Origin: Liolophura sinensis
Taxonomy: Eukaryota; Mollusca; Polyplacophora; Chitonida; Chitonidae
Assembly: GCF_032854445.1 (NCBI RefSeq)
Contig: NC_088305.1
Location: forward strand, 7,257,606-7,321,605
Length of the DNA stretch: 64,000 nucleotides
Direction of reading: 5' to 3'
Part shown: one piece after another, positions 22,815 through 34,109 of the stretch
Numbering within the stretch: the stretch's first letter is position 1
Layout: each line of letters begins with the position of its first letter
Position numbers and translations under genes: made by a program
Notes under the pieces: generated by a model
What the model saw: only the letters and a program-made list of their open reading frames with translations
Told to the model about the DNA's origin: nothing
Database searches by the model: none

Positions 22815-23310
22815 AATGGTGTTCCTGGCCGTCCTCTGCTGTTTGGTGGCTGTGATTACTATCTAGCGTCTTCGTCCAGTTTGTGACTGGCATTGGCGTG
22901 ACTGGCCTTCCTCTGCTGTTTGGTGGCTGTGATTGCCATCTGGTGTCTTCGTCTAGTTTGTGACTGGCATTGGCGTGACTGGCCGTCCTCTGCTGTTTGG
23001 TGGCTGTGATTACTATCTAGGGTCTTCGTGCATTTTGTGACTGGCATTGGCGTGACTGGCCGCCCTCTGCTGTTTGGTGGCTGTAATTGCCATCTAGTGT
23101 CTCCGTGCAGTTTGTGACTGGCATTGGCGTGACTGGCCGTCCTCTGCTGTTTGGTAGCTGTGATTACTATCTAGGGTCTTCGTCCAGTTTGTGACTGGCA
23201 TTGGCATGACTGGCCGCCTTCTGCTGTTTGGTGGCTGTGATTGCCATCTGGTGTCTTCGTCCAGTTTGTGACTGGCATTGGCGTGACTGGCCGTCCTCAG
23301 GTGTCTGGTG
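22815..23310. repeat. Minisatellite, exact 77-bp period, ~6 copies, evolved from the adjacent array
   Basis: ggcgtgactggcc (or ggcatgactggcc) at 22895, 22972, 23049, 23126, 23203 and 23280. Units hold ctctgctgtttggtggctgt and agtttgtgactggcattggc. Similar gactggcc/gtctggtg words suggest descent from the 73-bp array to its left. Confidence 0.92.
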
Positions 23311-23437
23311 GCTGTAAGTACAAGGTCGTAATTGTCAGTCTAATCTAAGTCTGCTTGGATACATTTCTTGGTCTCTCTCGCACTTTTGAAATTCAAATAT
23401 GGAAGGCTAGACAGGAATCCCCAGATGCTGTTTATTT

Positions 23438-23619
23438 CAGGCCGCCTTTAATCATTAAATACTCTTCATCGTGTAGGAAGGTACGTTTTTGATGTCCAAG
23501 GGCAGTTTTGCGATTTACCCAGGGCCACGACTCCTCAACAATGACCCAGTCCCGCACGTTGTCCGCAGTATGAACACTGCCATGGAGATTGTCGCCGATG
23601 ATATCTTCGAGAGGTGAGT
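23438..23619 (-). other. Orphan exon-like open frame, minus strand
   Basis: On the minus strand ccacag at about 23619-23624 could act as an acceptor. It is followed by an open frame of about 60 codons (YSPLEDIIGDNLHGS, NVRDWVIVEESWPWV, HDEEYLMIKGGLK) ending in TAA inside ctgaaataaa, so stop and AATAAA overlap. Composition looks protein-like, but no family is recognised and no partner exon was found. It could be a terminal exon, a transposon remnant or chance. Confidence 0.3.
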
Positions 23620-24310
23620 ACCTGTGGTTTAACATTGGGGACCAGAGCTTTGAAGTTTGTAATAAACTTGTAATAGTTTAATAAACTTGTAATAGTGTAA
23701 TAAACTTGTAAATGGAGACAAATACAGAAAAAAAGCTTGACTTATCATACGGATGTATGATAGTATTTGATGTGTATTTGGAAGGAAAGATTTATTATAT
23801 ATTGTGACTTGTATTACACTGTTGGCTGTTGCTAAGCTGACTACAAAAGTTACAGCTTGTGCCAGCCAAGAGGAGTGAAATACACGGTATAATCACTGTG
23901 TAATCGAACTTTTTATCTATTTGACTGTTGCACAGGGCCAAGTAACACATTTATCACCATTGCCACTAGTTTTACGATTTTCACAGAAAATCCTCAAAGG
24001 ACGCTTTACAACTAGACAGGATGTCAGCAGTGAGGTATAATATTTTCATGTAGAAAAACAGGTAAAATTGACTTGAATATGAAGCACAATTACTGAAGAA
24101 CATGTGCAATTTAGACTTTTTGCTTTATCAAAACAAAAGCAGATTTTGCTATTTTAAGGTGTTTTCCTGCTGAAATTCCCTTCATACTAAAATATGATTA
24201 CGTGAACCAAAATCATTTCCATGTATTTGGTGTCTAGTTAGGGAGTAGTAAGCTGTAACGAAGTATCGTGTTGGTTCACGCAATCATATTTTTATAAATC
24301 GGGGAAAAAA

Positions 24311-24568
24311 AGCCTCCGTGGCTCAGTTGGTAAGCGCGCTAGCGCAGCGCAATGACCCAGGAGTCTCTCACCAATGCGTTCGCTGTGAGTTCAAGTCCAG
24401 CTCATGCTGGCTTCCTCTCTGGCCGTAAGTGGGAAGGTCCTCTAGCAACCTGCGGATGGTCGAGGGTTTCCCCCGGTTTCCACCCACCATAATGCTGGCC
24501 GCCGTCGTATAAGTGAAATATTCTTGAGTACGTCGTAAAACACCAATCAAATAAATAAATAAATAAAT
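24311..24568 (+). mobile_element. Full-length common tRNA-SINE
   Basis: A box TGGCTCAGTTGG, gcgctagcgcagcgcaatga, B box GTTCAAGTCC, core ggtcctctagcaacctgcgg, ccaccataatgctggccgcc, tcttgagtacgtcgtaaaac and (AAAT)n tail. Internal pol III promoter boxes are intact. Confidence 0.9.
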
Positions 24569-25339
24569 CTTGGTATATCGCATGATCCGACTCAAACGTT
24601 ATCGTGTTTATTTCGCACATACATGTTCATCAGTCGAACACCTGTATGATGAACCCGATCATATCAAAAGCTAGTTTGTATTTGTTGAAAGTGACATTAT
24701 TGCAGTATATACTCAATAAGCTATATTATGATTTGAGGTATTCTGGTCATATAGGTAACGATGCGATCAATCACAGAAATTCTTCTCATAACTGAAATCG
24801 GCCGTTCCATAAAATCAGTCAATGTGAATTTACAAATCAACCAAGTTTACAATCAAATGTGACAGGTAACATACAGGAGTGAAGCTTTTAGGAAAACAGG
24901 TGAAAACGTATTTCTTTTCGTAACAGATATAGCCGTTAAACACAATCACGAGTTTTGTGTTGACGTATGGAAGCCTGATGCGGTCACATGCATTTTACTT
25001 TATGTACACTCGAATATCGTGTGTCGTTACGAAAAAGTAATCCGGCCCAAAAACAACACATGCATAGATCTATCAAAATTAAGGGCCGGATAATAACAAA
25101 CTGATGGAGTAAGTATGGCCATGTACCATCTGCATCAGAGAAAACTCAGTTTAAAATGGACGAATCTGTTTTGTGCACAGAACGATGTAACAGAACCAGC
25201 GTTTCCAACGTCGAAGTGTTTATTGTGACTGATAGCCAGGTGTCAGTCTGAATGAGAAGACGTATTGATCGTTATAAGACTGTCTGTTGTGTGATTTATA
25301 CAGTGAGTTAGCACTGTTTTAATGTGGTTTTGTGTTAAT
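24569..25339. other. Unassigned intergenic DNA
   Basis: No repeat, exon or RNA gene recognised. Confidence 0.35.
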
Positions 25340-25625
25340 TGTGATGACAACACAGCTTTTTTGAGTAATTCTAGACCAATGACATCTAATAAATTGCAAT
25401 TAACATCACTGCTTTTATTTACCTACACGTAATTCTACTTAAGCCGTGGTGCTAGGGGCATGTGAATCGCTACTATTTATGCATTTACACGAACAGTTAG
25501 GATAGAACCCTGACTGGGGTGGATTGACAAGAGGCCGTATTTCAACGGTTACGTGTGATCATTTGCCAGCCACCACACTGTCGCCGCTGCTCTGGTTTAA
25601 CTCTCTATGCTGTACTTTAATTATA
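25340..25625 (+). repeat. Dispersed repeat family R3, copy 2
   Basis: Aligns by eye over its whole length with 19455-19725 (gcaattaacatcactg, gtggtgctaggggcatg, agaaccctgactgggg, ctctatgctgtacttt). Confidence 0.75.
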
Positions 25626-25755
25626 AGTGTATTCTGATGACAGACAGCCTGATGTGTGATTTGTAGCCTGTGTGATGCACTTAAATAGACGCGTTTATGG
25701 TGACAGACAGTCTGCTGTGTGATTTCTATCTTCTGTGATACACTTAAGTAGACGG
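25626..25755. repeat. Two-copy ~63-bp tandem repeat
   Basis: gacagacagcctgatgtgtg and gacagacagtctgctgtgtg each followed by atttctatc/gtagcc, tgtgat.cacttaa.tagac. A related stretch is at 25267. Confidence 0.6.
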
Positions 25756-25869
25756 AAGAAAGATGTAGAACCAACTGAAGCCCAGTCAAAATTCGTTGGC
25801 CCTAATGTTCTTTAAACATCTATCAATGAAATACAATTATTTTCATGTCCTTTTTTTTGGTACACCTCA

Positions 25870-25940
25870 GACACCGATCTCAGGTCGACAGAGGCTATAA
25901 ACAGCATCAGACAATACTATGCCTATCTGCTAAATGGGGT
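25870..25940 (+). other. Orphan exon-like segment
   Basis: A pyrimidine run and acctcag acceptor precede an open frame (TDLRSTEAINSIRQYYAYLL NG) ending at a gtacgt donor-like site. No homology recognised and no neighbouring exon found; chance is possible. Confidence 0.25.
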
Positions 25941-26484
25941 ACGTTTGTGTTGGCATAGCGTACGGGTAGCTAAAGGTAGACGCTATTTATTGAGTGTATA
26001 TCTATTTTTTTGAGTGCAGAAGACATAACCAAGCCATGTGATCAGCACTGATTGACTTTGCTCTTGTCAACGAGACCGTGTTTGAGAAGGAGCATACCTT
26101 TCCTAGTTTATGTCTATACGTTATCATATTTCATAAATTTAGGTACGGGTATGTTATAAATTTTGCAGACGGACTTGCGATTCAGAAATATCGTTGAGAC
26201 GGACATAGCATTTCGCATTAAATATGCTGGGCTGGACCACTGTTAGCTTCGTCCGTCCAACTTGGGCGCGCCTTGTCCATTTGACGCTCCATCCATCCGC
26301 TCTCCGTATGCTTGAAATATGGGTGTCGAAATAGATACTCATGTACCAATGATCAGCAACAAAGGACGTTACGCTTCAAAAGGTCTCGACTTGTCGGCAT
26401 CATCTTGTGCTGGAGAACGGTCACCCTCTGATTTATTTGTATGATGGTTCTTTCACGTCATACTCATAGAAGGGATGGTATGTG

Positions 26485-26600
26485 TGGAAGAAACCAGACA
26501 GCCCAGAGTAAACCACCGACCTTTCGCAAGTTAGCAACGAACTTTGTCACGTGTGACGAACACGTAGATACATATATGTGTGCGCCATTTTGGCTTGCCG
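26485..26600 (+). repeat. Dispersed repeat family R2, well-preserved copy
   Basis: agtaaaccaccgacctttcg, caagttagcaacgaactttg and tcacgtgtgacgaacacgta in order. Confidence 0.6.
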
Positions 26601-27129
26601 AAAAGGGGACCTCAACGAACACAATGGCAAGACAGGTGTCGTCTACAAAGAGTAGGCCTACGTTCTAAATTCTTCTTCCGAAGGTTTTGTGTCTATAACT
26701 AATAAGTTTTGCTTTGTGCTGAGTGATCTCTGTTCTCAGTGTACAGACTAACTGATAGCCGAAACAAACAAGAAATCCACAACGACTCGTTTAGTGGGCA
26801 ATGCTGTTGTAAGACAGTAGACAGCTATAAGCCCGATTGGTTGGCGGAGTAGGAAACTTCTTGAGATTAATGCAGTACCGAAATTCTCCTACTGATATCA
26901 CTGATATGTTGTTGAATGGAGAGACACACAGTGACGGCTAGTGAAATTGGGCGCGTAAAATAGAGTGTTTCACGGTCGATCCTTGATTGAATATTACAGA
27001 AAAAAGGCCTACCCTTCATTAAAAGCGCCTGTTCTCAGTAAAGCCCTGTTTTCTGCCTCCTATCAAGGTATATTTGTCCACCCCTGAGGTACCCACCTCT
27101 CCAAATGAAATGATTGCTTTCTGACCTTC

Positions 27130-27912
27130 ATCAACCTTACCTGTTTGGCCATCCACATGATTGCCTTTCTGACCTTCCCTAGTCCTTGCTGTCCGACCAG
27201 TCACATGACTGCCTTTCTAACCTTCCTCAGTCCTTCCAGTCTGACCATATACGTTTGCCTTTCTGATATTCCCCAAGAATTCCTGTCTGGCCTTCCTCAA
27301 TCCTTCCTGTCTGACTACCCACATGGCTGCCTTTCTGATATTCCCCAATCCTTCCTGTCTGACCATCTACATGACAGCCTTTTCCCCCTGCCCGACCATC
27401 CACATGACTGCCTTTCTGATCTTCCCCAATCGTTTCTCTCTACCCGTCCACCTGACTGCCCTTCTACTCTTCCCTAATCTTTCCTGTCCGACCATCCACA
27501 TGACTGCCTTTCTCATCTTCCCCAATCCTTTCTCTCTAACCATCCACATGACTGCCCTTCTAATCTTCCCCAATCCTTCCTGTCCGATCATCTACATGAC
27601 TGCCTTTCTGATATTCCCCAATCCCCTCTCTCTGACCATCTACATGACTGCCTCTCCTTCCTGACCGACCACCATCTACATGACTGCCTTTCTCATCTTC
27701 CCCAATCCTTTCTTTCTAACCGTCCACATGACTGTCCTTCTAATCTTCCCCAATCCTTCCTGTCCGACCATCTACATGACTGCCTTTCTGATATTCCCAA
27801 TCCCCTCTCTCTGACCATCTACATGACTGCCTTTCCTTCCTGTCCGACCACCATCTACATGACTGCCTTTCTGATCTTCCCCAGTCGTCTCTCTGACCAT
27901 CCACAGGAATAG
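27130..27912. repeat. Minisatellite, ~45-52-bp unit with a ~180-bp higher-order block
   Basis: Units of catctacatgactgcctttc, tgat(a)ttccccaatcc and ttcctgtccgac. The stretch from about 27590 is repeated at about 27770 with the same internal variants (cccctctctctgaccatcta). The frames of 110-113 codons over it are by-products. Confidence 0.88.
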
Positions 27913-28137
27913 GTAAGTCCACTGTTCCTCGTGAATTCCTCAAGCGGAAGTTAAGAATGGTATCCAGGTCACATACACAAGGCACACTGACGAATGTTTT
28001 TTATCAAACCTCTAGCTATACCCTTCCCTTGAAAAGTGGTTAGCGGTAAAGTCTCAAGTCTATGCCCGGCGCTAAGAATCCGGTCCTCGGATATTTGTAT
28101 AATTTCTGACATACCTTTGTCTTTGGGAGCTAGTGTT

Positions 28138-28215
28138 TAACGTTGTTTTGGAAATGGATCTTGCGATTATCGACTTGGAACCCCCTTTAAGGACTACTAA
28201 TGGTATACGAATGTC
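28138..28215 (+). repeat. Dispersed repeat R5, copy 1
   Basis: ttgttttggaaatggatctt, acttgga.cccc, ggtatacgaatgtcgg; parallels 51790-51870. Confidence 0.45.
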
Positions 28216-28744
28216 GGACATGACGCTTATATTCACACACAGTGACATCCAAAGCCACCTACAGTGGAATTGGGATAAAAGTACATTACACGACAAAGAG
28301 ACGATGAGCTATAAAAGCTCAGAACAGTAGCCTCAACCACAAGAATAGTCGGCGACGAATCACTCATTCGATGTATATAAACAATAACATGTTTACAACA
28401 AATCACAGCTGGTTCTAGAAAGGACATAGAGAAAGAATATATATTGACAGTGAGCATTCAGAAACACCACTCCAACTGGCTTTAAACTATAGAAAGAGTT
28501 CCAAATCTAGGTCAGTCGCTGACTCGTTTAGCCTCAAACCGGTTCATTTACAATGCATACCAATGAAATTAACACAATGTATTACATACAGGGTCACAGC
28601 AGTCAAACTACAGTATTTGACGTGTTTGTATTTCCACGTATTCTCTATTCTAGTCACCTCTTTAACATCTAAATCACAATTTAATATGACGGTTTACTGC
28701 TTTGTAATATCTGTTGGGACCTTTGCCTTGGTTTGTTTACACCG

Positions 28745-29200
28745 TCATAACCAATATGACTGACCGAACGTTCAAGGGGCTTACATTTAAAACTGTCAAA
28801 CCCATTTAGAGTGACTGAACGATCAAGGGGTGCTACATTTAAAACCGCCATAACAAATTGAAATGACTGAGTAGGGAAGAGGGCTACATTTAAAACCGTC
28901 ATAGCTAATTGGAGTGACTGACCAGTGAACAGGGCAACATTAAAAACCACCATAACCAATTAAAGTCACTAAACGGTCAAGTGGGGCTACATTTAGAACC
29001 GTTATAACCAATTGGAGCAACTGAACAGTGAAGAGTGCTACATTTAAAACCGTCATAACTAATTAGAGTCACTAAACGGTCAAGAGGGCTACATTAAAAA
29101 AAACCGTCATAGCTAATTGGAGTGACTGAACAGTGAAGAGGGCTACGTTTAAAACTGTCATAACCAATCAGAGTGAATGAACTGTCATGGAGGCTACACC
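28745..29200. repeat. Minisatellite, 50-54-bp unit, ~9 copies
   Basis: ctacatttaaaaccgtcata motifs at about 28781, 28833, 28884, 28934, 28987, 29038, 29089 and 29143, separated by gagtgactgaacagtgaaga-type sequence. Confidence 0.88.
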
Positions 29201-29479
29201 ATGCGTAGTAAGAGATTTAGTTTTAAAACCTGCAACATTAAGAACTGCCAAAAACGCACATACATGCAGAGTCACTGAGTGCTACGTTACAAATGATTGT
29301 ATGTTGAAGAGGGCTTTGCTTGAAACAACCATCTGCAAAGTCAAGGTTAATACACAGAAAGCTGTTAAATGGAAAATCTTTTTTCAAGTCTTTTGCCCAA
29401 TATTTTGCGAGGGGATTTTGTCGTAGCGTTCGGTGACCATCTATCTGTTCGACCGTCCACCTGTCCAAGTCCTTAGTAT

Positions 29480-29790
29480 GACGCTATCTCTTGAACAACT
29501 TACCTCAACTTACACCATACTTCCCACGTGTCATGTGGAAGAGTTTTAGCCACCTTGGTGCATTTTCAAGGTTACTGGGATAATTAAAGTTAAACTTTAT
29601 GAAAGGCTAGTTATCAGACACAATATCTCTTAAACGGTTTAACTCAAGTTTACCACAAAATTACTCCACAGTTGCCCCGTATCATAAGGGATTATATCAT
29701 ATCATATCATTTTCTTCGACCATTTTCAAGGTCACCGGGATCACTAAATTTAAAAAAGCCTGGGTCATCCAGATTCAGCATTTGATTTAC
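29480..29790. repeat. Two degenerate ~139-bp tandem units
   Basis: ctatctcttgaacaacttac at 29485 and atatctcttaaacggtttaa at 29624, each followed by a tcaagttta/ccac, ccaca(gt) and cattttcaaggt(t/c)ac.ggga block. Confidence 0.65.
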
Positions 29791-29975
29791 TCTGGGCACT
29801 CCCGTTTCCTTTCCTGCAAAAAACTTAGATTAGTACAGGGTGAAACATTAGCGAGTGAACTGAATGAATTGACCTTCCTTTTTCTGGAAACGGAATTTGA
29901 TGTCGCTAAACATTAGACCACTTCCAGATCATTTCCATTGGTGCCTTTTCCGTCACTCGACATCGAATCCCTTCT

Positions 29976-31420
29976 AAGTGTGGACAAAGGAATTGTTTAA
30001 CGTTTGAACTCTTAAACACCTCAAATAACTGCAGTTCGTCTCTGATTGGTAAATCATATTATGTTCAATCTTACGTTAATCGTAGTTGTCAATCATCATG
30101 TTGCTTTTATTTGGTTGTGGTCAACAGTATGTTAGAAAGACGACCTAAAAATTACATCAAAATGGCCACAGAAAATCTGTTAGGAAAAAACTGCTAATAG
30201 ACAAAAATTTTTCTCCCTCCAACCATGGATGGGACCACTTCAGCATTCAAATAATAGACATGATTTATCCTTCATCAACGGACACTGTTTCCGATGCCGA
30301 ACGGAAAATACTTGATGGACAACTATTTGATACGCAGGAGCTTCGTAGAGGTTTTCCTTATGGCTTAAATGCCAATGTTATGGAGGCTGGTAGCGTAACA
30401 TCCAGTCAGCCACACGATTCTAACATAACCCAATTGTCCAAATGCCATCAAAGACGGCAACGCAGCCATGGCGGAAGTTTAATAAAGTATCGATTCACAG
30501 CAACATAACTGTCAGCTACCTGTAAGGTTTGTTTAAAACAACTGATAGCATGCACGCTCTAGGCACAGTATTATGGGCACTTCCTCATAAAATACTGAGC
30601 AAAGTGAATGCCGAAGCAACGCCCACTTCCGCGTATGTATACCCTATTTTCGACTTTATCGTCCAGTCAAAATAGTTCAGACTACTAAAACTAGAATGTG
30701 TTTAAAATTAAAGTACCTAGATAGTGGTCCTGATTTAATCAACATCCCTTGAATTTTAAATGATCCAGAGGTTATCAATGTTGTGCCGAATTACTTCAAC
30801 ATACGAGATCCCCTATGTATTTTCCAGCAATGTACTAAACCAAAGATGTTCAATTACCCGAAAGCAGTTAAAGATTTTGAGTTGACCAATTACACTTCTA
30901 ATAGGTACATTTGTGACTGTGAATCGTCAGACTTTACTTACCATCCATGTAAACGTGTCATGACTGGTAACCTTAATATTATAAATAACGATGATCTATG
31001 AAGACTGCTTGTCAGGGGTCCCGTGTATAGAGAACCGAGAAAGATAAATATTCGAGCTAATAAAAAAAAATTGTCCTTACGCCGGAAGCTATATACTAAT
31101 AGTGTATAGGTATCCCGATGGGTGCCAGTTGTGCCCCACTTTTGGCTGACCTATACCTGTCCTCATATCAGTACGATAATATGCAGAAACTATTAAGGAG
31201 TAATCATCACTAGGCGCGACCTTTCTCATTCACTAAACAGTATACTGATTTTGATTGGCGTTTTACGCCGTACTAAACAATATTTCACTTATACGACGAC
31301 GAACAGTATATTGATGATGTGCTAGCTTAAACAACCCATGTGTGGCAAAACGGTTTCCTCTCCCGCAGATTGTATGACAGTTTCCGCGGTTGCCCTAACC
31401 AGATAGCCATTTTCCTTATA
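29976..31420 (+). mobile_element. Decayed Penelope-like retroelement with GIY-YIG endonuclease upstream of reverse transcriptase (Naiad-like)
   Basis: Three coding blocks lie in order on the plus strand. Endonuclease 29976-30507: a CG..NC pair (KCGQRNC), then GKSYYV, CFYL, QQYV at 30122-30133, HRKSV, WDHFSIQIID, ERK and PYGLN at 30356-30370; this is the Zn-associated GIY-YIG domain of Penelope-like elements, broken by one frameshift near 30110 and a TAA near 30143. Linker with RQRSHGG at about 30450. Reverse transcriptase N-terminal part 30783-31091: YICDCESS, MTGNLNIINN, LRRLLVRGPVYREP. RT core: IGIPMGASCAPLLADLYL from 31106, then FSFTKQY/YIDDVLA with the catalytic YIDD interrupted by a SINE fragment. 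Much of the RT fingers is missing between YREP and GIPMG, and the thumb is reduced to an LYD-like trace near 31370. Many stops make it a non-functional relic. Endonuclease-before-RT order is that of permuted Naiad/Chlamys elements; two adjacent unrelated fragments are the alternative. Confidence 0.78.
31251..31301 (-). mobile_element. 5'-truncated SINE fragment inserted in the Penelope-like RT, with target-site duplication
   Basis: Only the last ~50 bp of the common SINE (minus orientation, ttttacgccgta...cacttatacgacg) is present. It is bracketed by 13-bp near-identical direct repeats, aacagtatactga at 31236-31248 and aacagtatattga at 31302-31314. Removing it restores FTKQYIDDVLA, the RT catalytic motif, so the SINE landed exactly in the YIDD codons. 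Confidence 0.8.
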
Positions 31421-32419
31421 TATATATAATATGAACAGAAACGAGTTTGTGACCGGGCTACAACGGCAAGTGTTTTCCCCGTGAAATTTTCATTTGTGGT
31501 GGACACATTTTTCCACTTGCGCGGTTGTCATGGTAACGACCTACCCGTCATCAACAACCATGAAGACTTCTCTCAGGGGTTTTACTCACCACAGTGCAGC
31601 TGGTATTCTTTTATGCATTTCAAACAAACAAGCAACTGAGATAAATATTTTATTATCGACAACTGATATTCTGGCATAGTGCACGATTTAAATACTGATT
31701 TCACACAGTCACCCTAGAGCACACCTTGCGCCGTTCCAACATCAGTGAAAACTATTGACTGCTTCTCTTTGAATGATTCCGTCCAATTGGCCTGGCGATT
31801 ATTGACCTGGGACGGCCTTACTGGTAGACGACTGTATAAGAATGTTTGTTTCGACATAAAGATACATATACATGTACCCATCCCCTGGAGTGTTAACAGT
31901 GTTAAAAAAATGTCATGACATCCTCTCAATCCAGCGGCAATAGCAGAAAGTGTAGTAGTGATGGGAAGTTGATGTTTTTCATGTGTTGTTGAAACAAGGG
32001 CTTGCCTGCGGTGCTATGGCATCGCGCGAAAGTAACACTTAGTTGAAGTCGTATGACAGCTAACGTATTCCCATGTACGTGGATACGGGACTATGTTTTT
32101 GTGAGCTGGTTTGACATATCTGAAGATTATATGTCATCTAGTGCAATACAATATTGGATGAGAAAACTTTATGATGTCCTCTCTCCCTGTTTCCCGGAAT
32201 GCTGAAACGTGATAACGTCAGTACAACGCATGGGCTACGAATGGTTCACTTCTCACTAAAGTATTAATACAACAAAGAAAACGGACGAAAAAATATACTC
32301 TGTGGTTTTTGAAAAGCGTTTGTCGTCTTTTTCAAATTAATACCGACAGAATGTCAGTGGATTATCATAATAATTTTACATCATATTCTACATCTTCGTT
32401 TTAGATCATATCGAATTTC
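31421..32419. other. Unassigned DNA downstream of the Penelope-like relic
   Basis: May include the eroded 3' end of the element; nothing further is recognisable. Confidence 0.35.
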
Positions 32420-32530
32420 GATGTATTTATTTATTCATTTATTTATTAATTTACTTGATTGGTGTTTTTCAAGAATATTTCACTTATACGAAGACGACCA
32501 ACATTATGGTGGGAGAAAAACCGGACAACT
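32420..32530 (-). mobile_element. 3' part of a common SINE
   Basis: tatttatttattcatttatt tail, cttgattggtgtttttcaag, atttcacttatacgaagacg, acattatggtgggagaaaaa. Confidence 0.7.
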
Positions 32531-32679
32531 CTCAAATACCCAGAAACCTCAAATCCTGGAAATGTATCGATACCTTATGCAAATCTCTGGACACTTAATG
32601 TATTCTGCTATTGCAGCGGATTGTTCTGTTAAATATAACACACATAATTTAACATAAAGATTCCTACAGTATAACGGTA

Positions 32680-32826
32680 TCTTCCACCAGTATGGTGTAC
32701 ATTTGTGTACGTCACATGTGGGAAAGTTCATCCGCAGTTTACACGCGACACTCTGGTTCCTTCCGACTACAAAACTATAAGAATTCTTGAGCATGGCGTT
32801 AAGCACAGGCGAACAAATAAATAGAT
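32680..32826 (-). repeat. Inverted R2-family remnant next to a short plus-strand SINE tail
   Basis: ccagtatggtgtacatttgt and gtacgtcacatgtgggaaag read as R2 on the minus strand; 32785-32826 (attcttgagcatggcgttaa, gaacaaataaatag) resembles the common SINE end on the plus strand. Confidence 0.45.
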
Positions 32827-32954
32827 TTAATCAGAAAGGATTCCTCATCGACAGTTATGGTAATTCCGCGCTTGGCAGTGAACATACCTGTAATGCAGTA
32901 GTTAAAGTAATGGATGGTAATGTGTCTTGATGGAGCATCACACCTGGTGTGATC

Positions 32955-33785
32955 GACATAGCGTTCCACTGAGGTAGTAGTAGCCGGCTCAAAGTTCCAG
33001 TGAGGTAGAAGTAGCCGACTTTGTGTTCCAAGGAGGCAGCCGTAGCCGACATAGTGTTCCAGTAAGACAGAAGTAGCCGGCATAGTCTTCCAATGAGACA
33101 GCACTAGCCGGCATAGCCTTCCAGTGAGGCAGCAGTAGCCGACACATCGTTACAATGAAGCAGCAGTAGCCGAAAAAGTGTTCCAATGAGGCAGAGGTAG
33201 CCGGCATGGTCTTACAGTGAAGCAGCAGTAGCTGGCATAGCATTCCAGTAAGGCAACAGTAGCCGGCATAGTAGTCCAATGAGGTAGCAGTCGCCGGAGT
33301 AGTCTTTCAATGAGACAGCAGTGGCCGGCATGGTGTTCCTGTGAGGCAGCAGTAGCCGGCATATCGTTCCAGTGAGGCAGCAGTAACCGGTATTTTGTTC
33401 CAATGAGGAAGCAGTGGCCGGCATAGTGTTTCAATGAGGTAGCAATAGCAGGCATATCATTCCAATGTGGCAGCAGTAGCCGACATCGTGTTCCAGTGAG
33501 GCAGCAATGGCCGGCATAGTGTTCCAGTGAGGTAGAAATAGCAGGCATATCATTCAAGTGTGGCAGCACTGGCCAACAAAGTGTTCCAGTGAATCAGCAG
33601 TAGCCGGTACAGCATGCCAATGAGGCAGCTGTCGCCGGCATTGTCTTCCGGTGTGGCAGCAGTAGCCGGCAAAGTATTCCAATGTGGCAGCAGTAGCCGA
33701 TATAGCATCCAGTGAGGCAGCAGAAGTCGGCATAGTGTTCTAATGAGGCAACAGTAACCAGCATAGTGTCCCAATGAGGCATGTC
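32955..33785. repeat. Minisatellite, 31-bp unit, ~26 copies
   Basis: Unit gttccagtgaggcagcagta plus gccggcatagt. Because 31 is not a multiple of 3 a 93-bp (31-codon) protein period appears in all three minus frames (up to 139 codons); no gene is implied. Confidence 0.92.
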
Positions 33786-34109
33786 ATGGCTGAGTATTCA
33801 AAATGTGACCTAATAGACAGAGACAACCGTCAGGTAGGCCAGTGTAGGAAATAGTATTAAACACCACAAAGGAATACCAGCATACATTAAAGTCGCTCAC
33901 TTCCGTCTACTTTTAACATGTTTACCGCTAGCACCAACCGATGATAAAGGCGGCTCTTGGATATTAAGCAGGATGTATAACCCAGTTACATCTGCATTGC
34001 AGTAGACCCTCGAATGGAATTCCCGGCAGTTACCGGCCAGACGGCACAGGTCGATAACATCGATCGTCTCTATGACACGTGTCCCAAAATACACATTGTC
34101 TGTCTAACC

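Noticed and set aside
24311-24568. Genuine tRNA gene
   Set aside because: A and B boxes are present but the cloverleaf does not close, and the unit continues into a SINE body with an A-rich tail; the same applies to the other copies.
33150-33569. 139-codon minus frame
   Set aside because: Entirely within the 31-bp minisatellite; the 31-residue protein period equals three 31-bp units.
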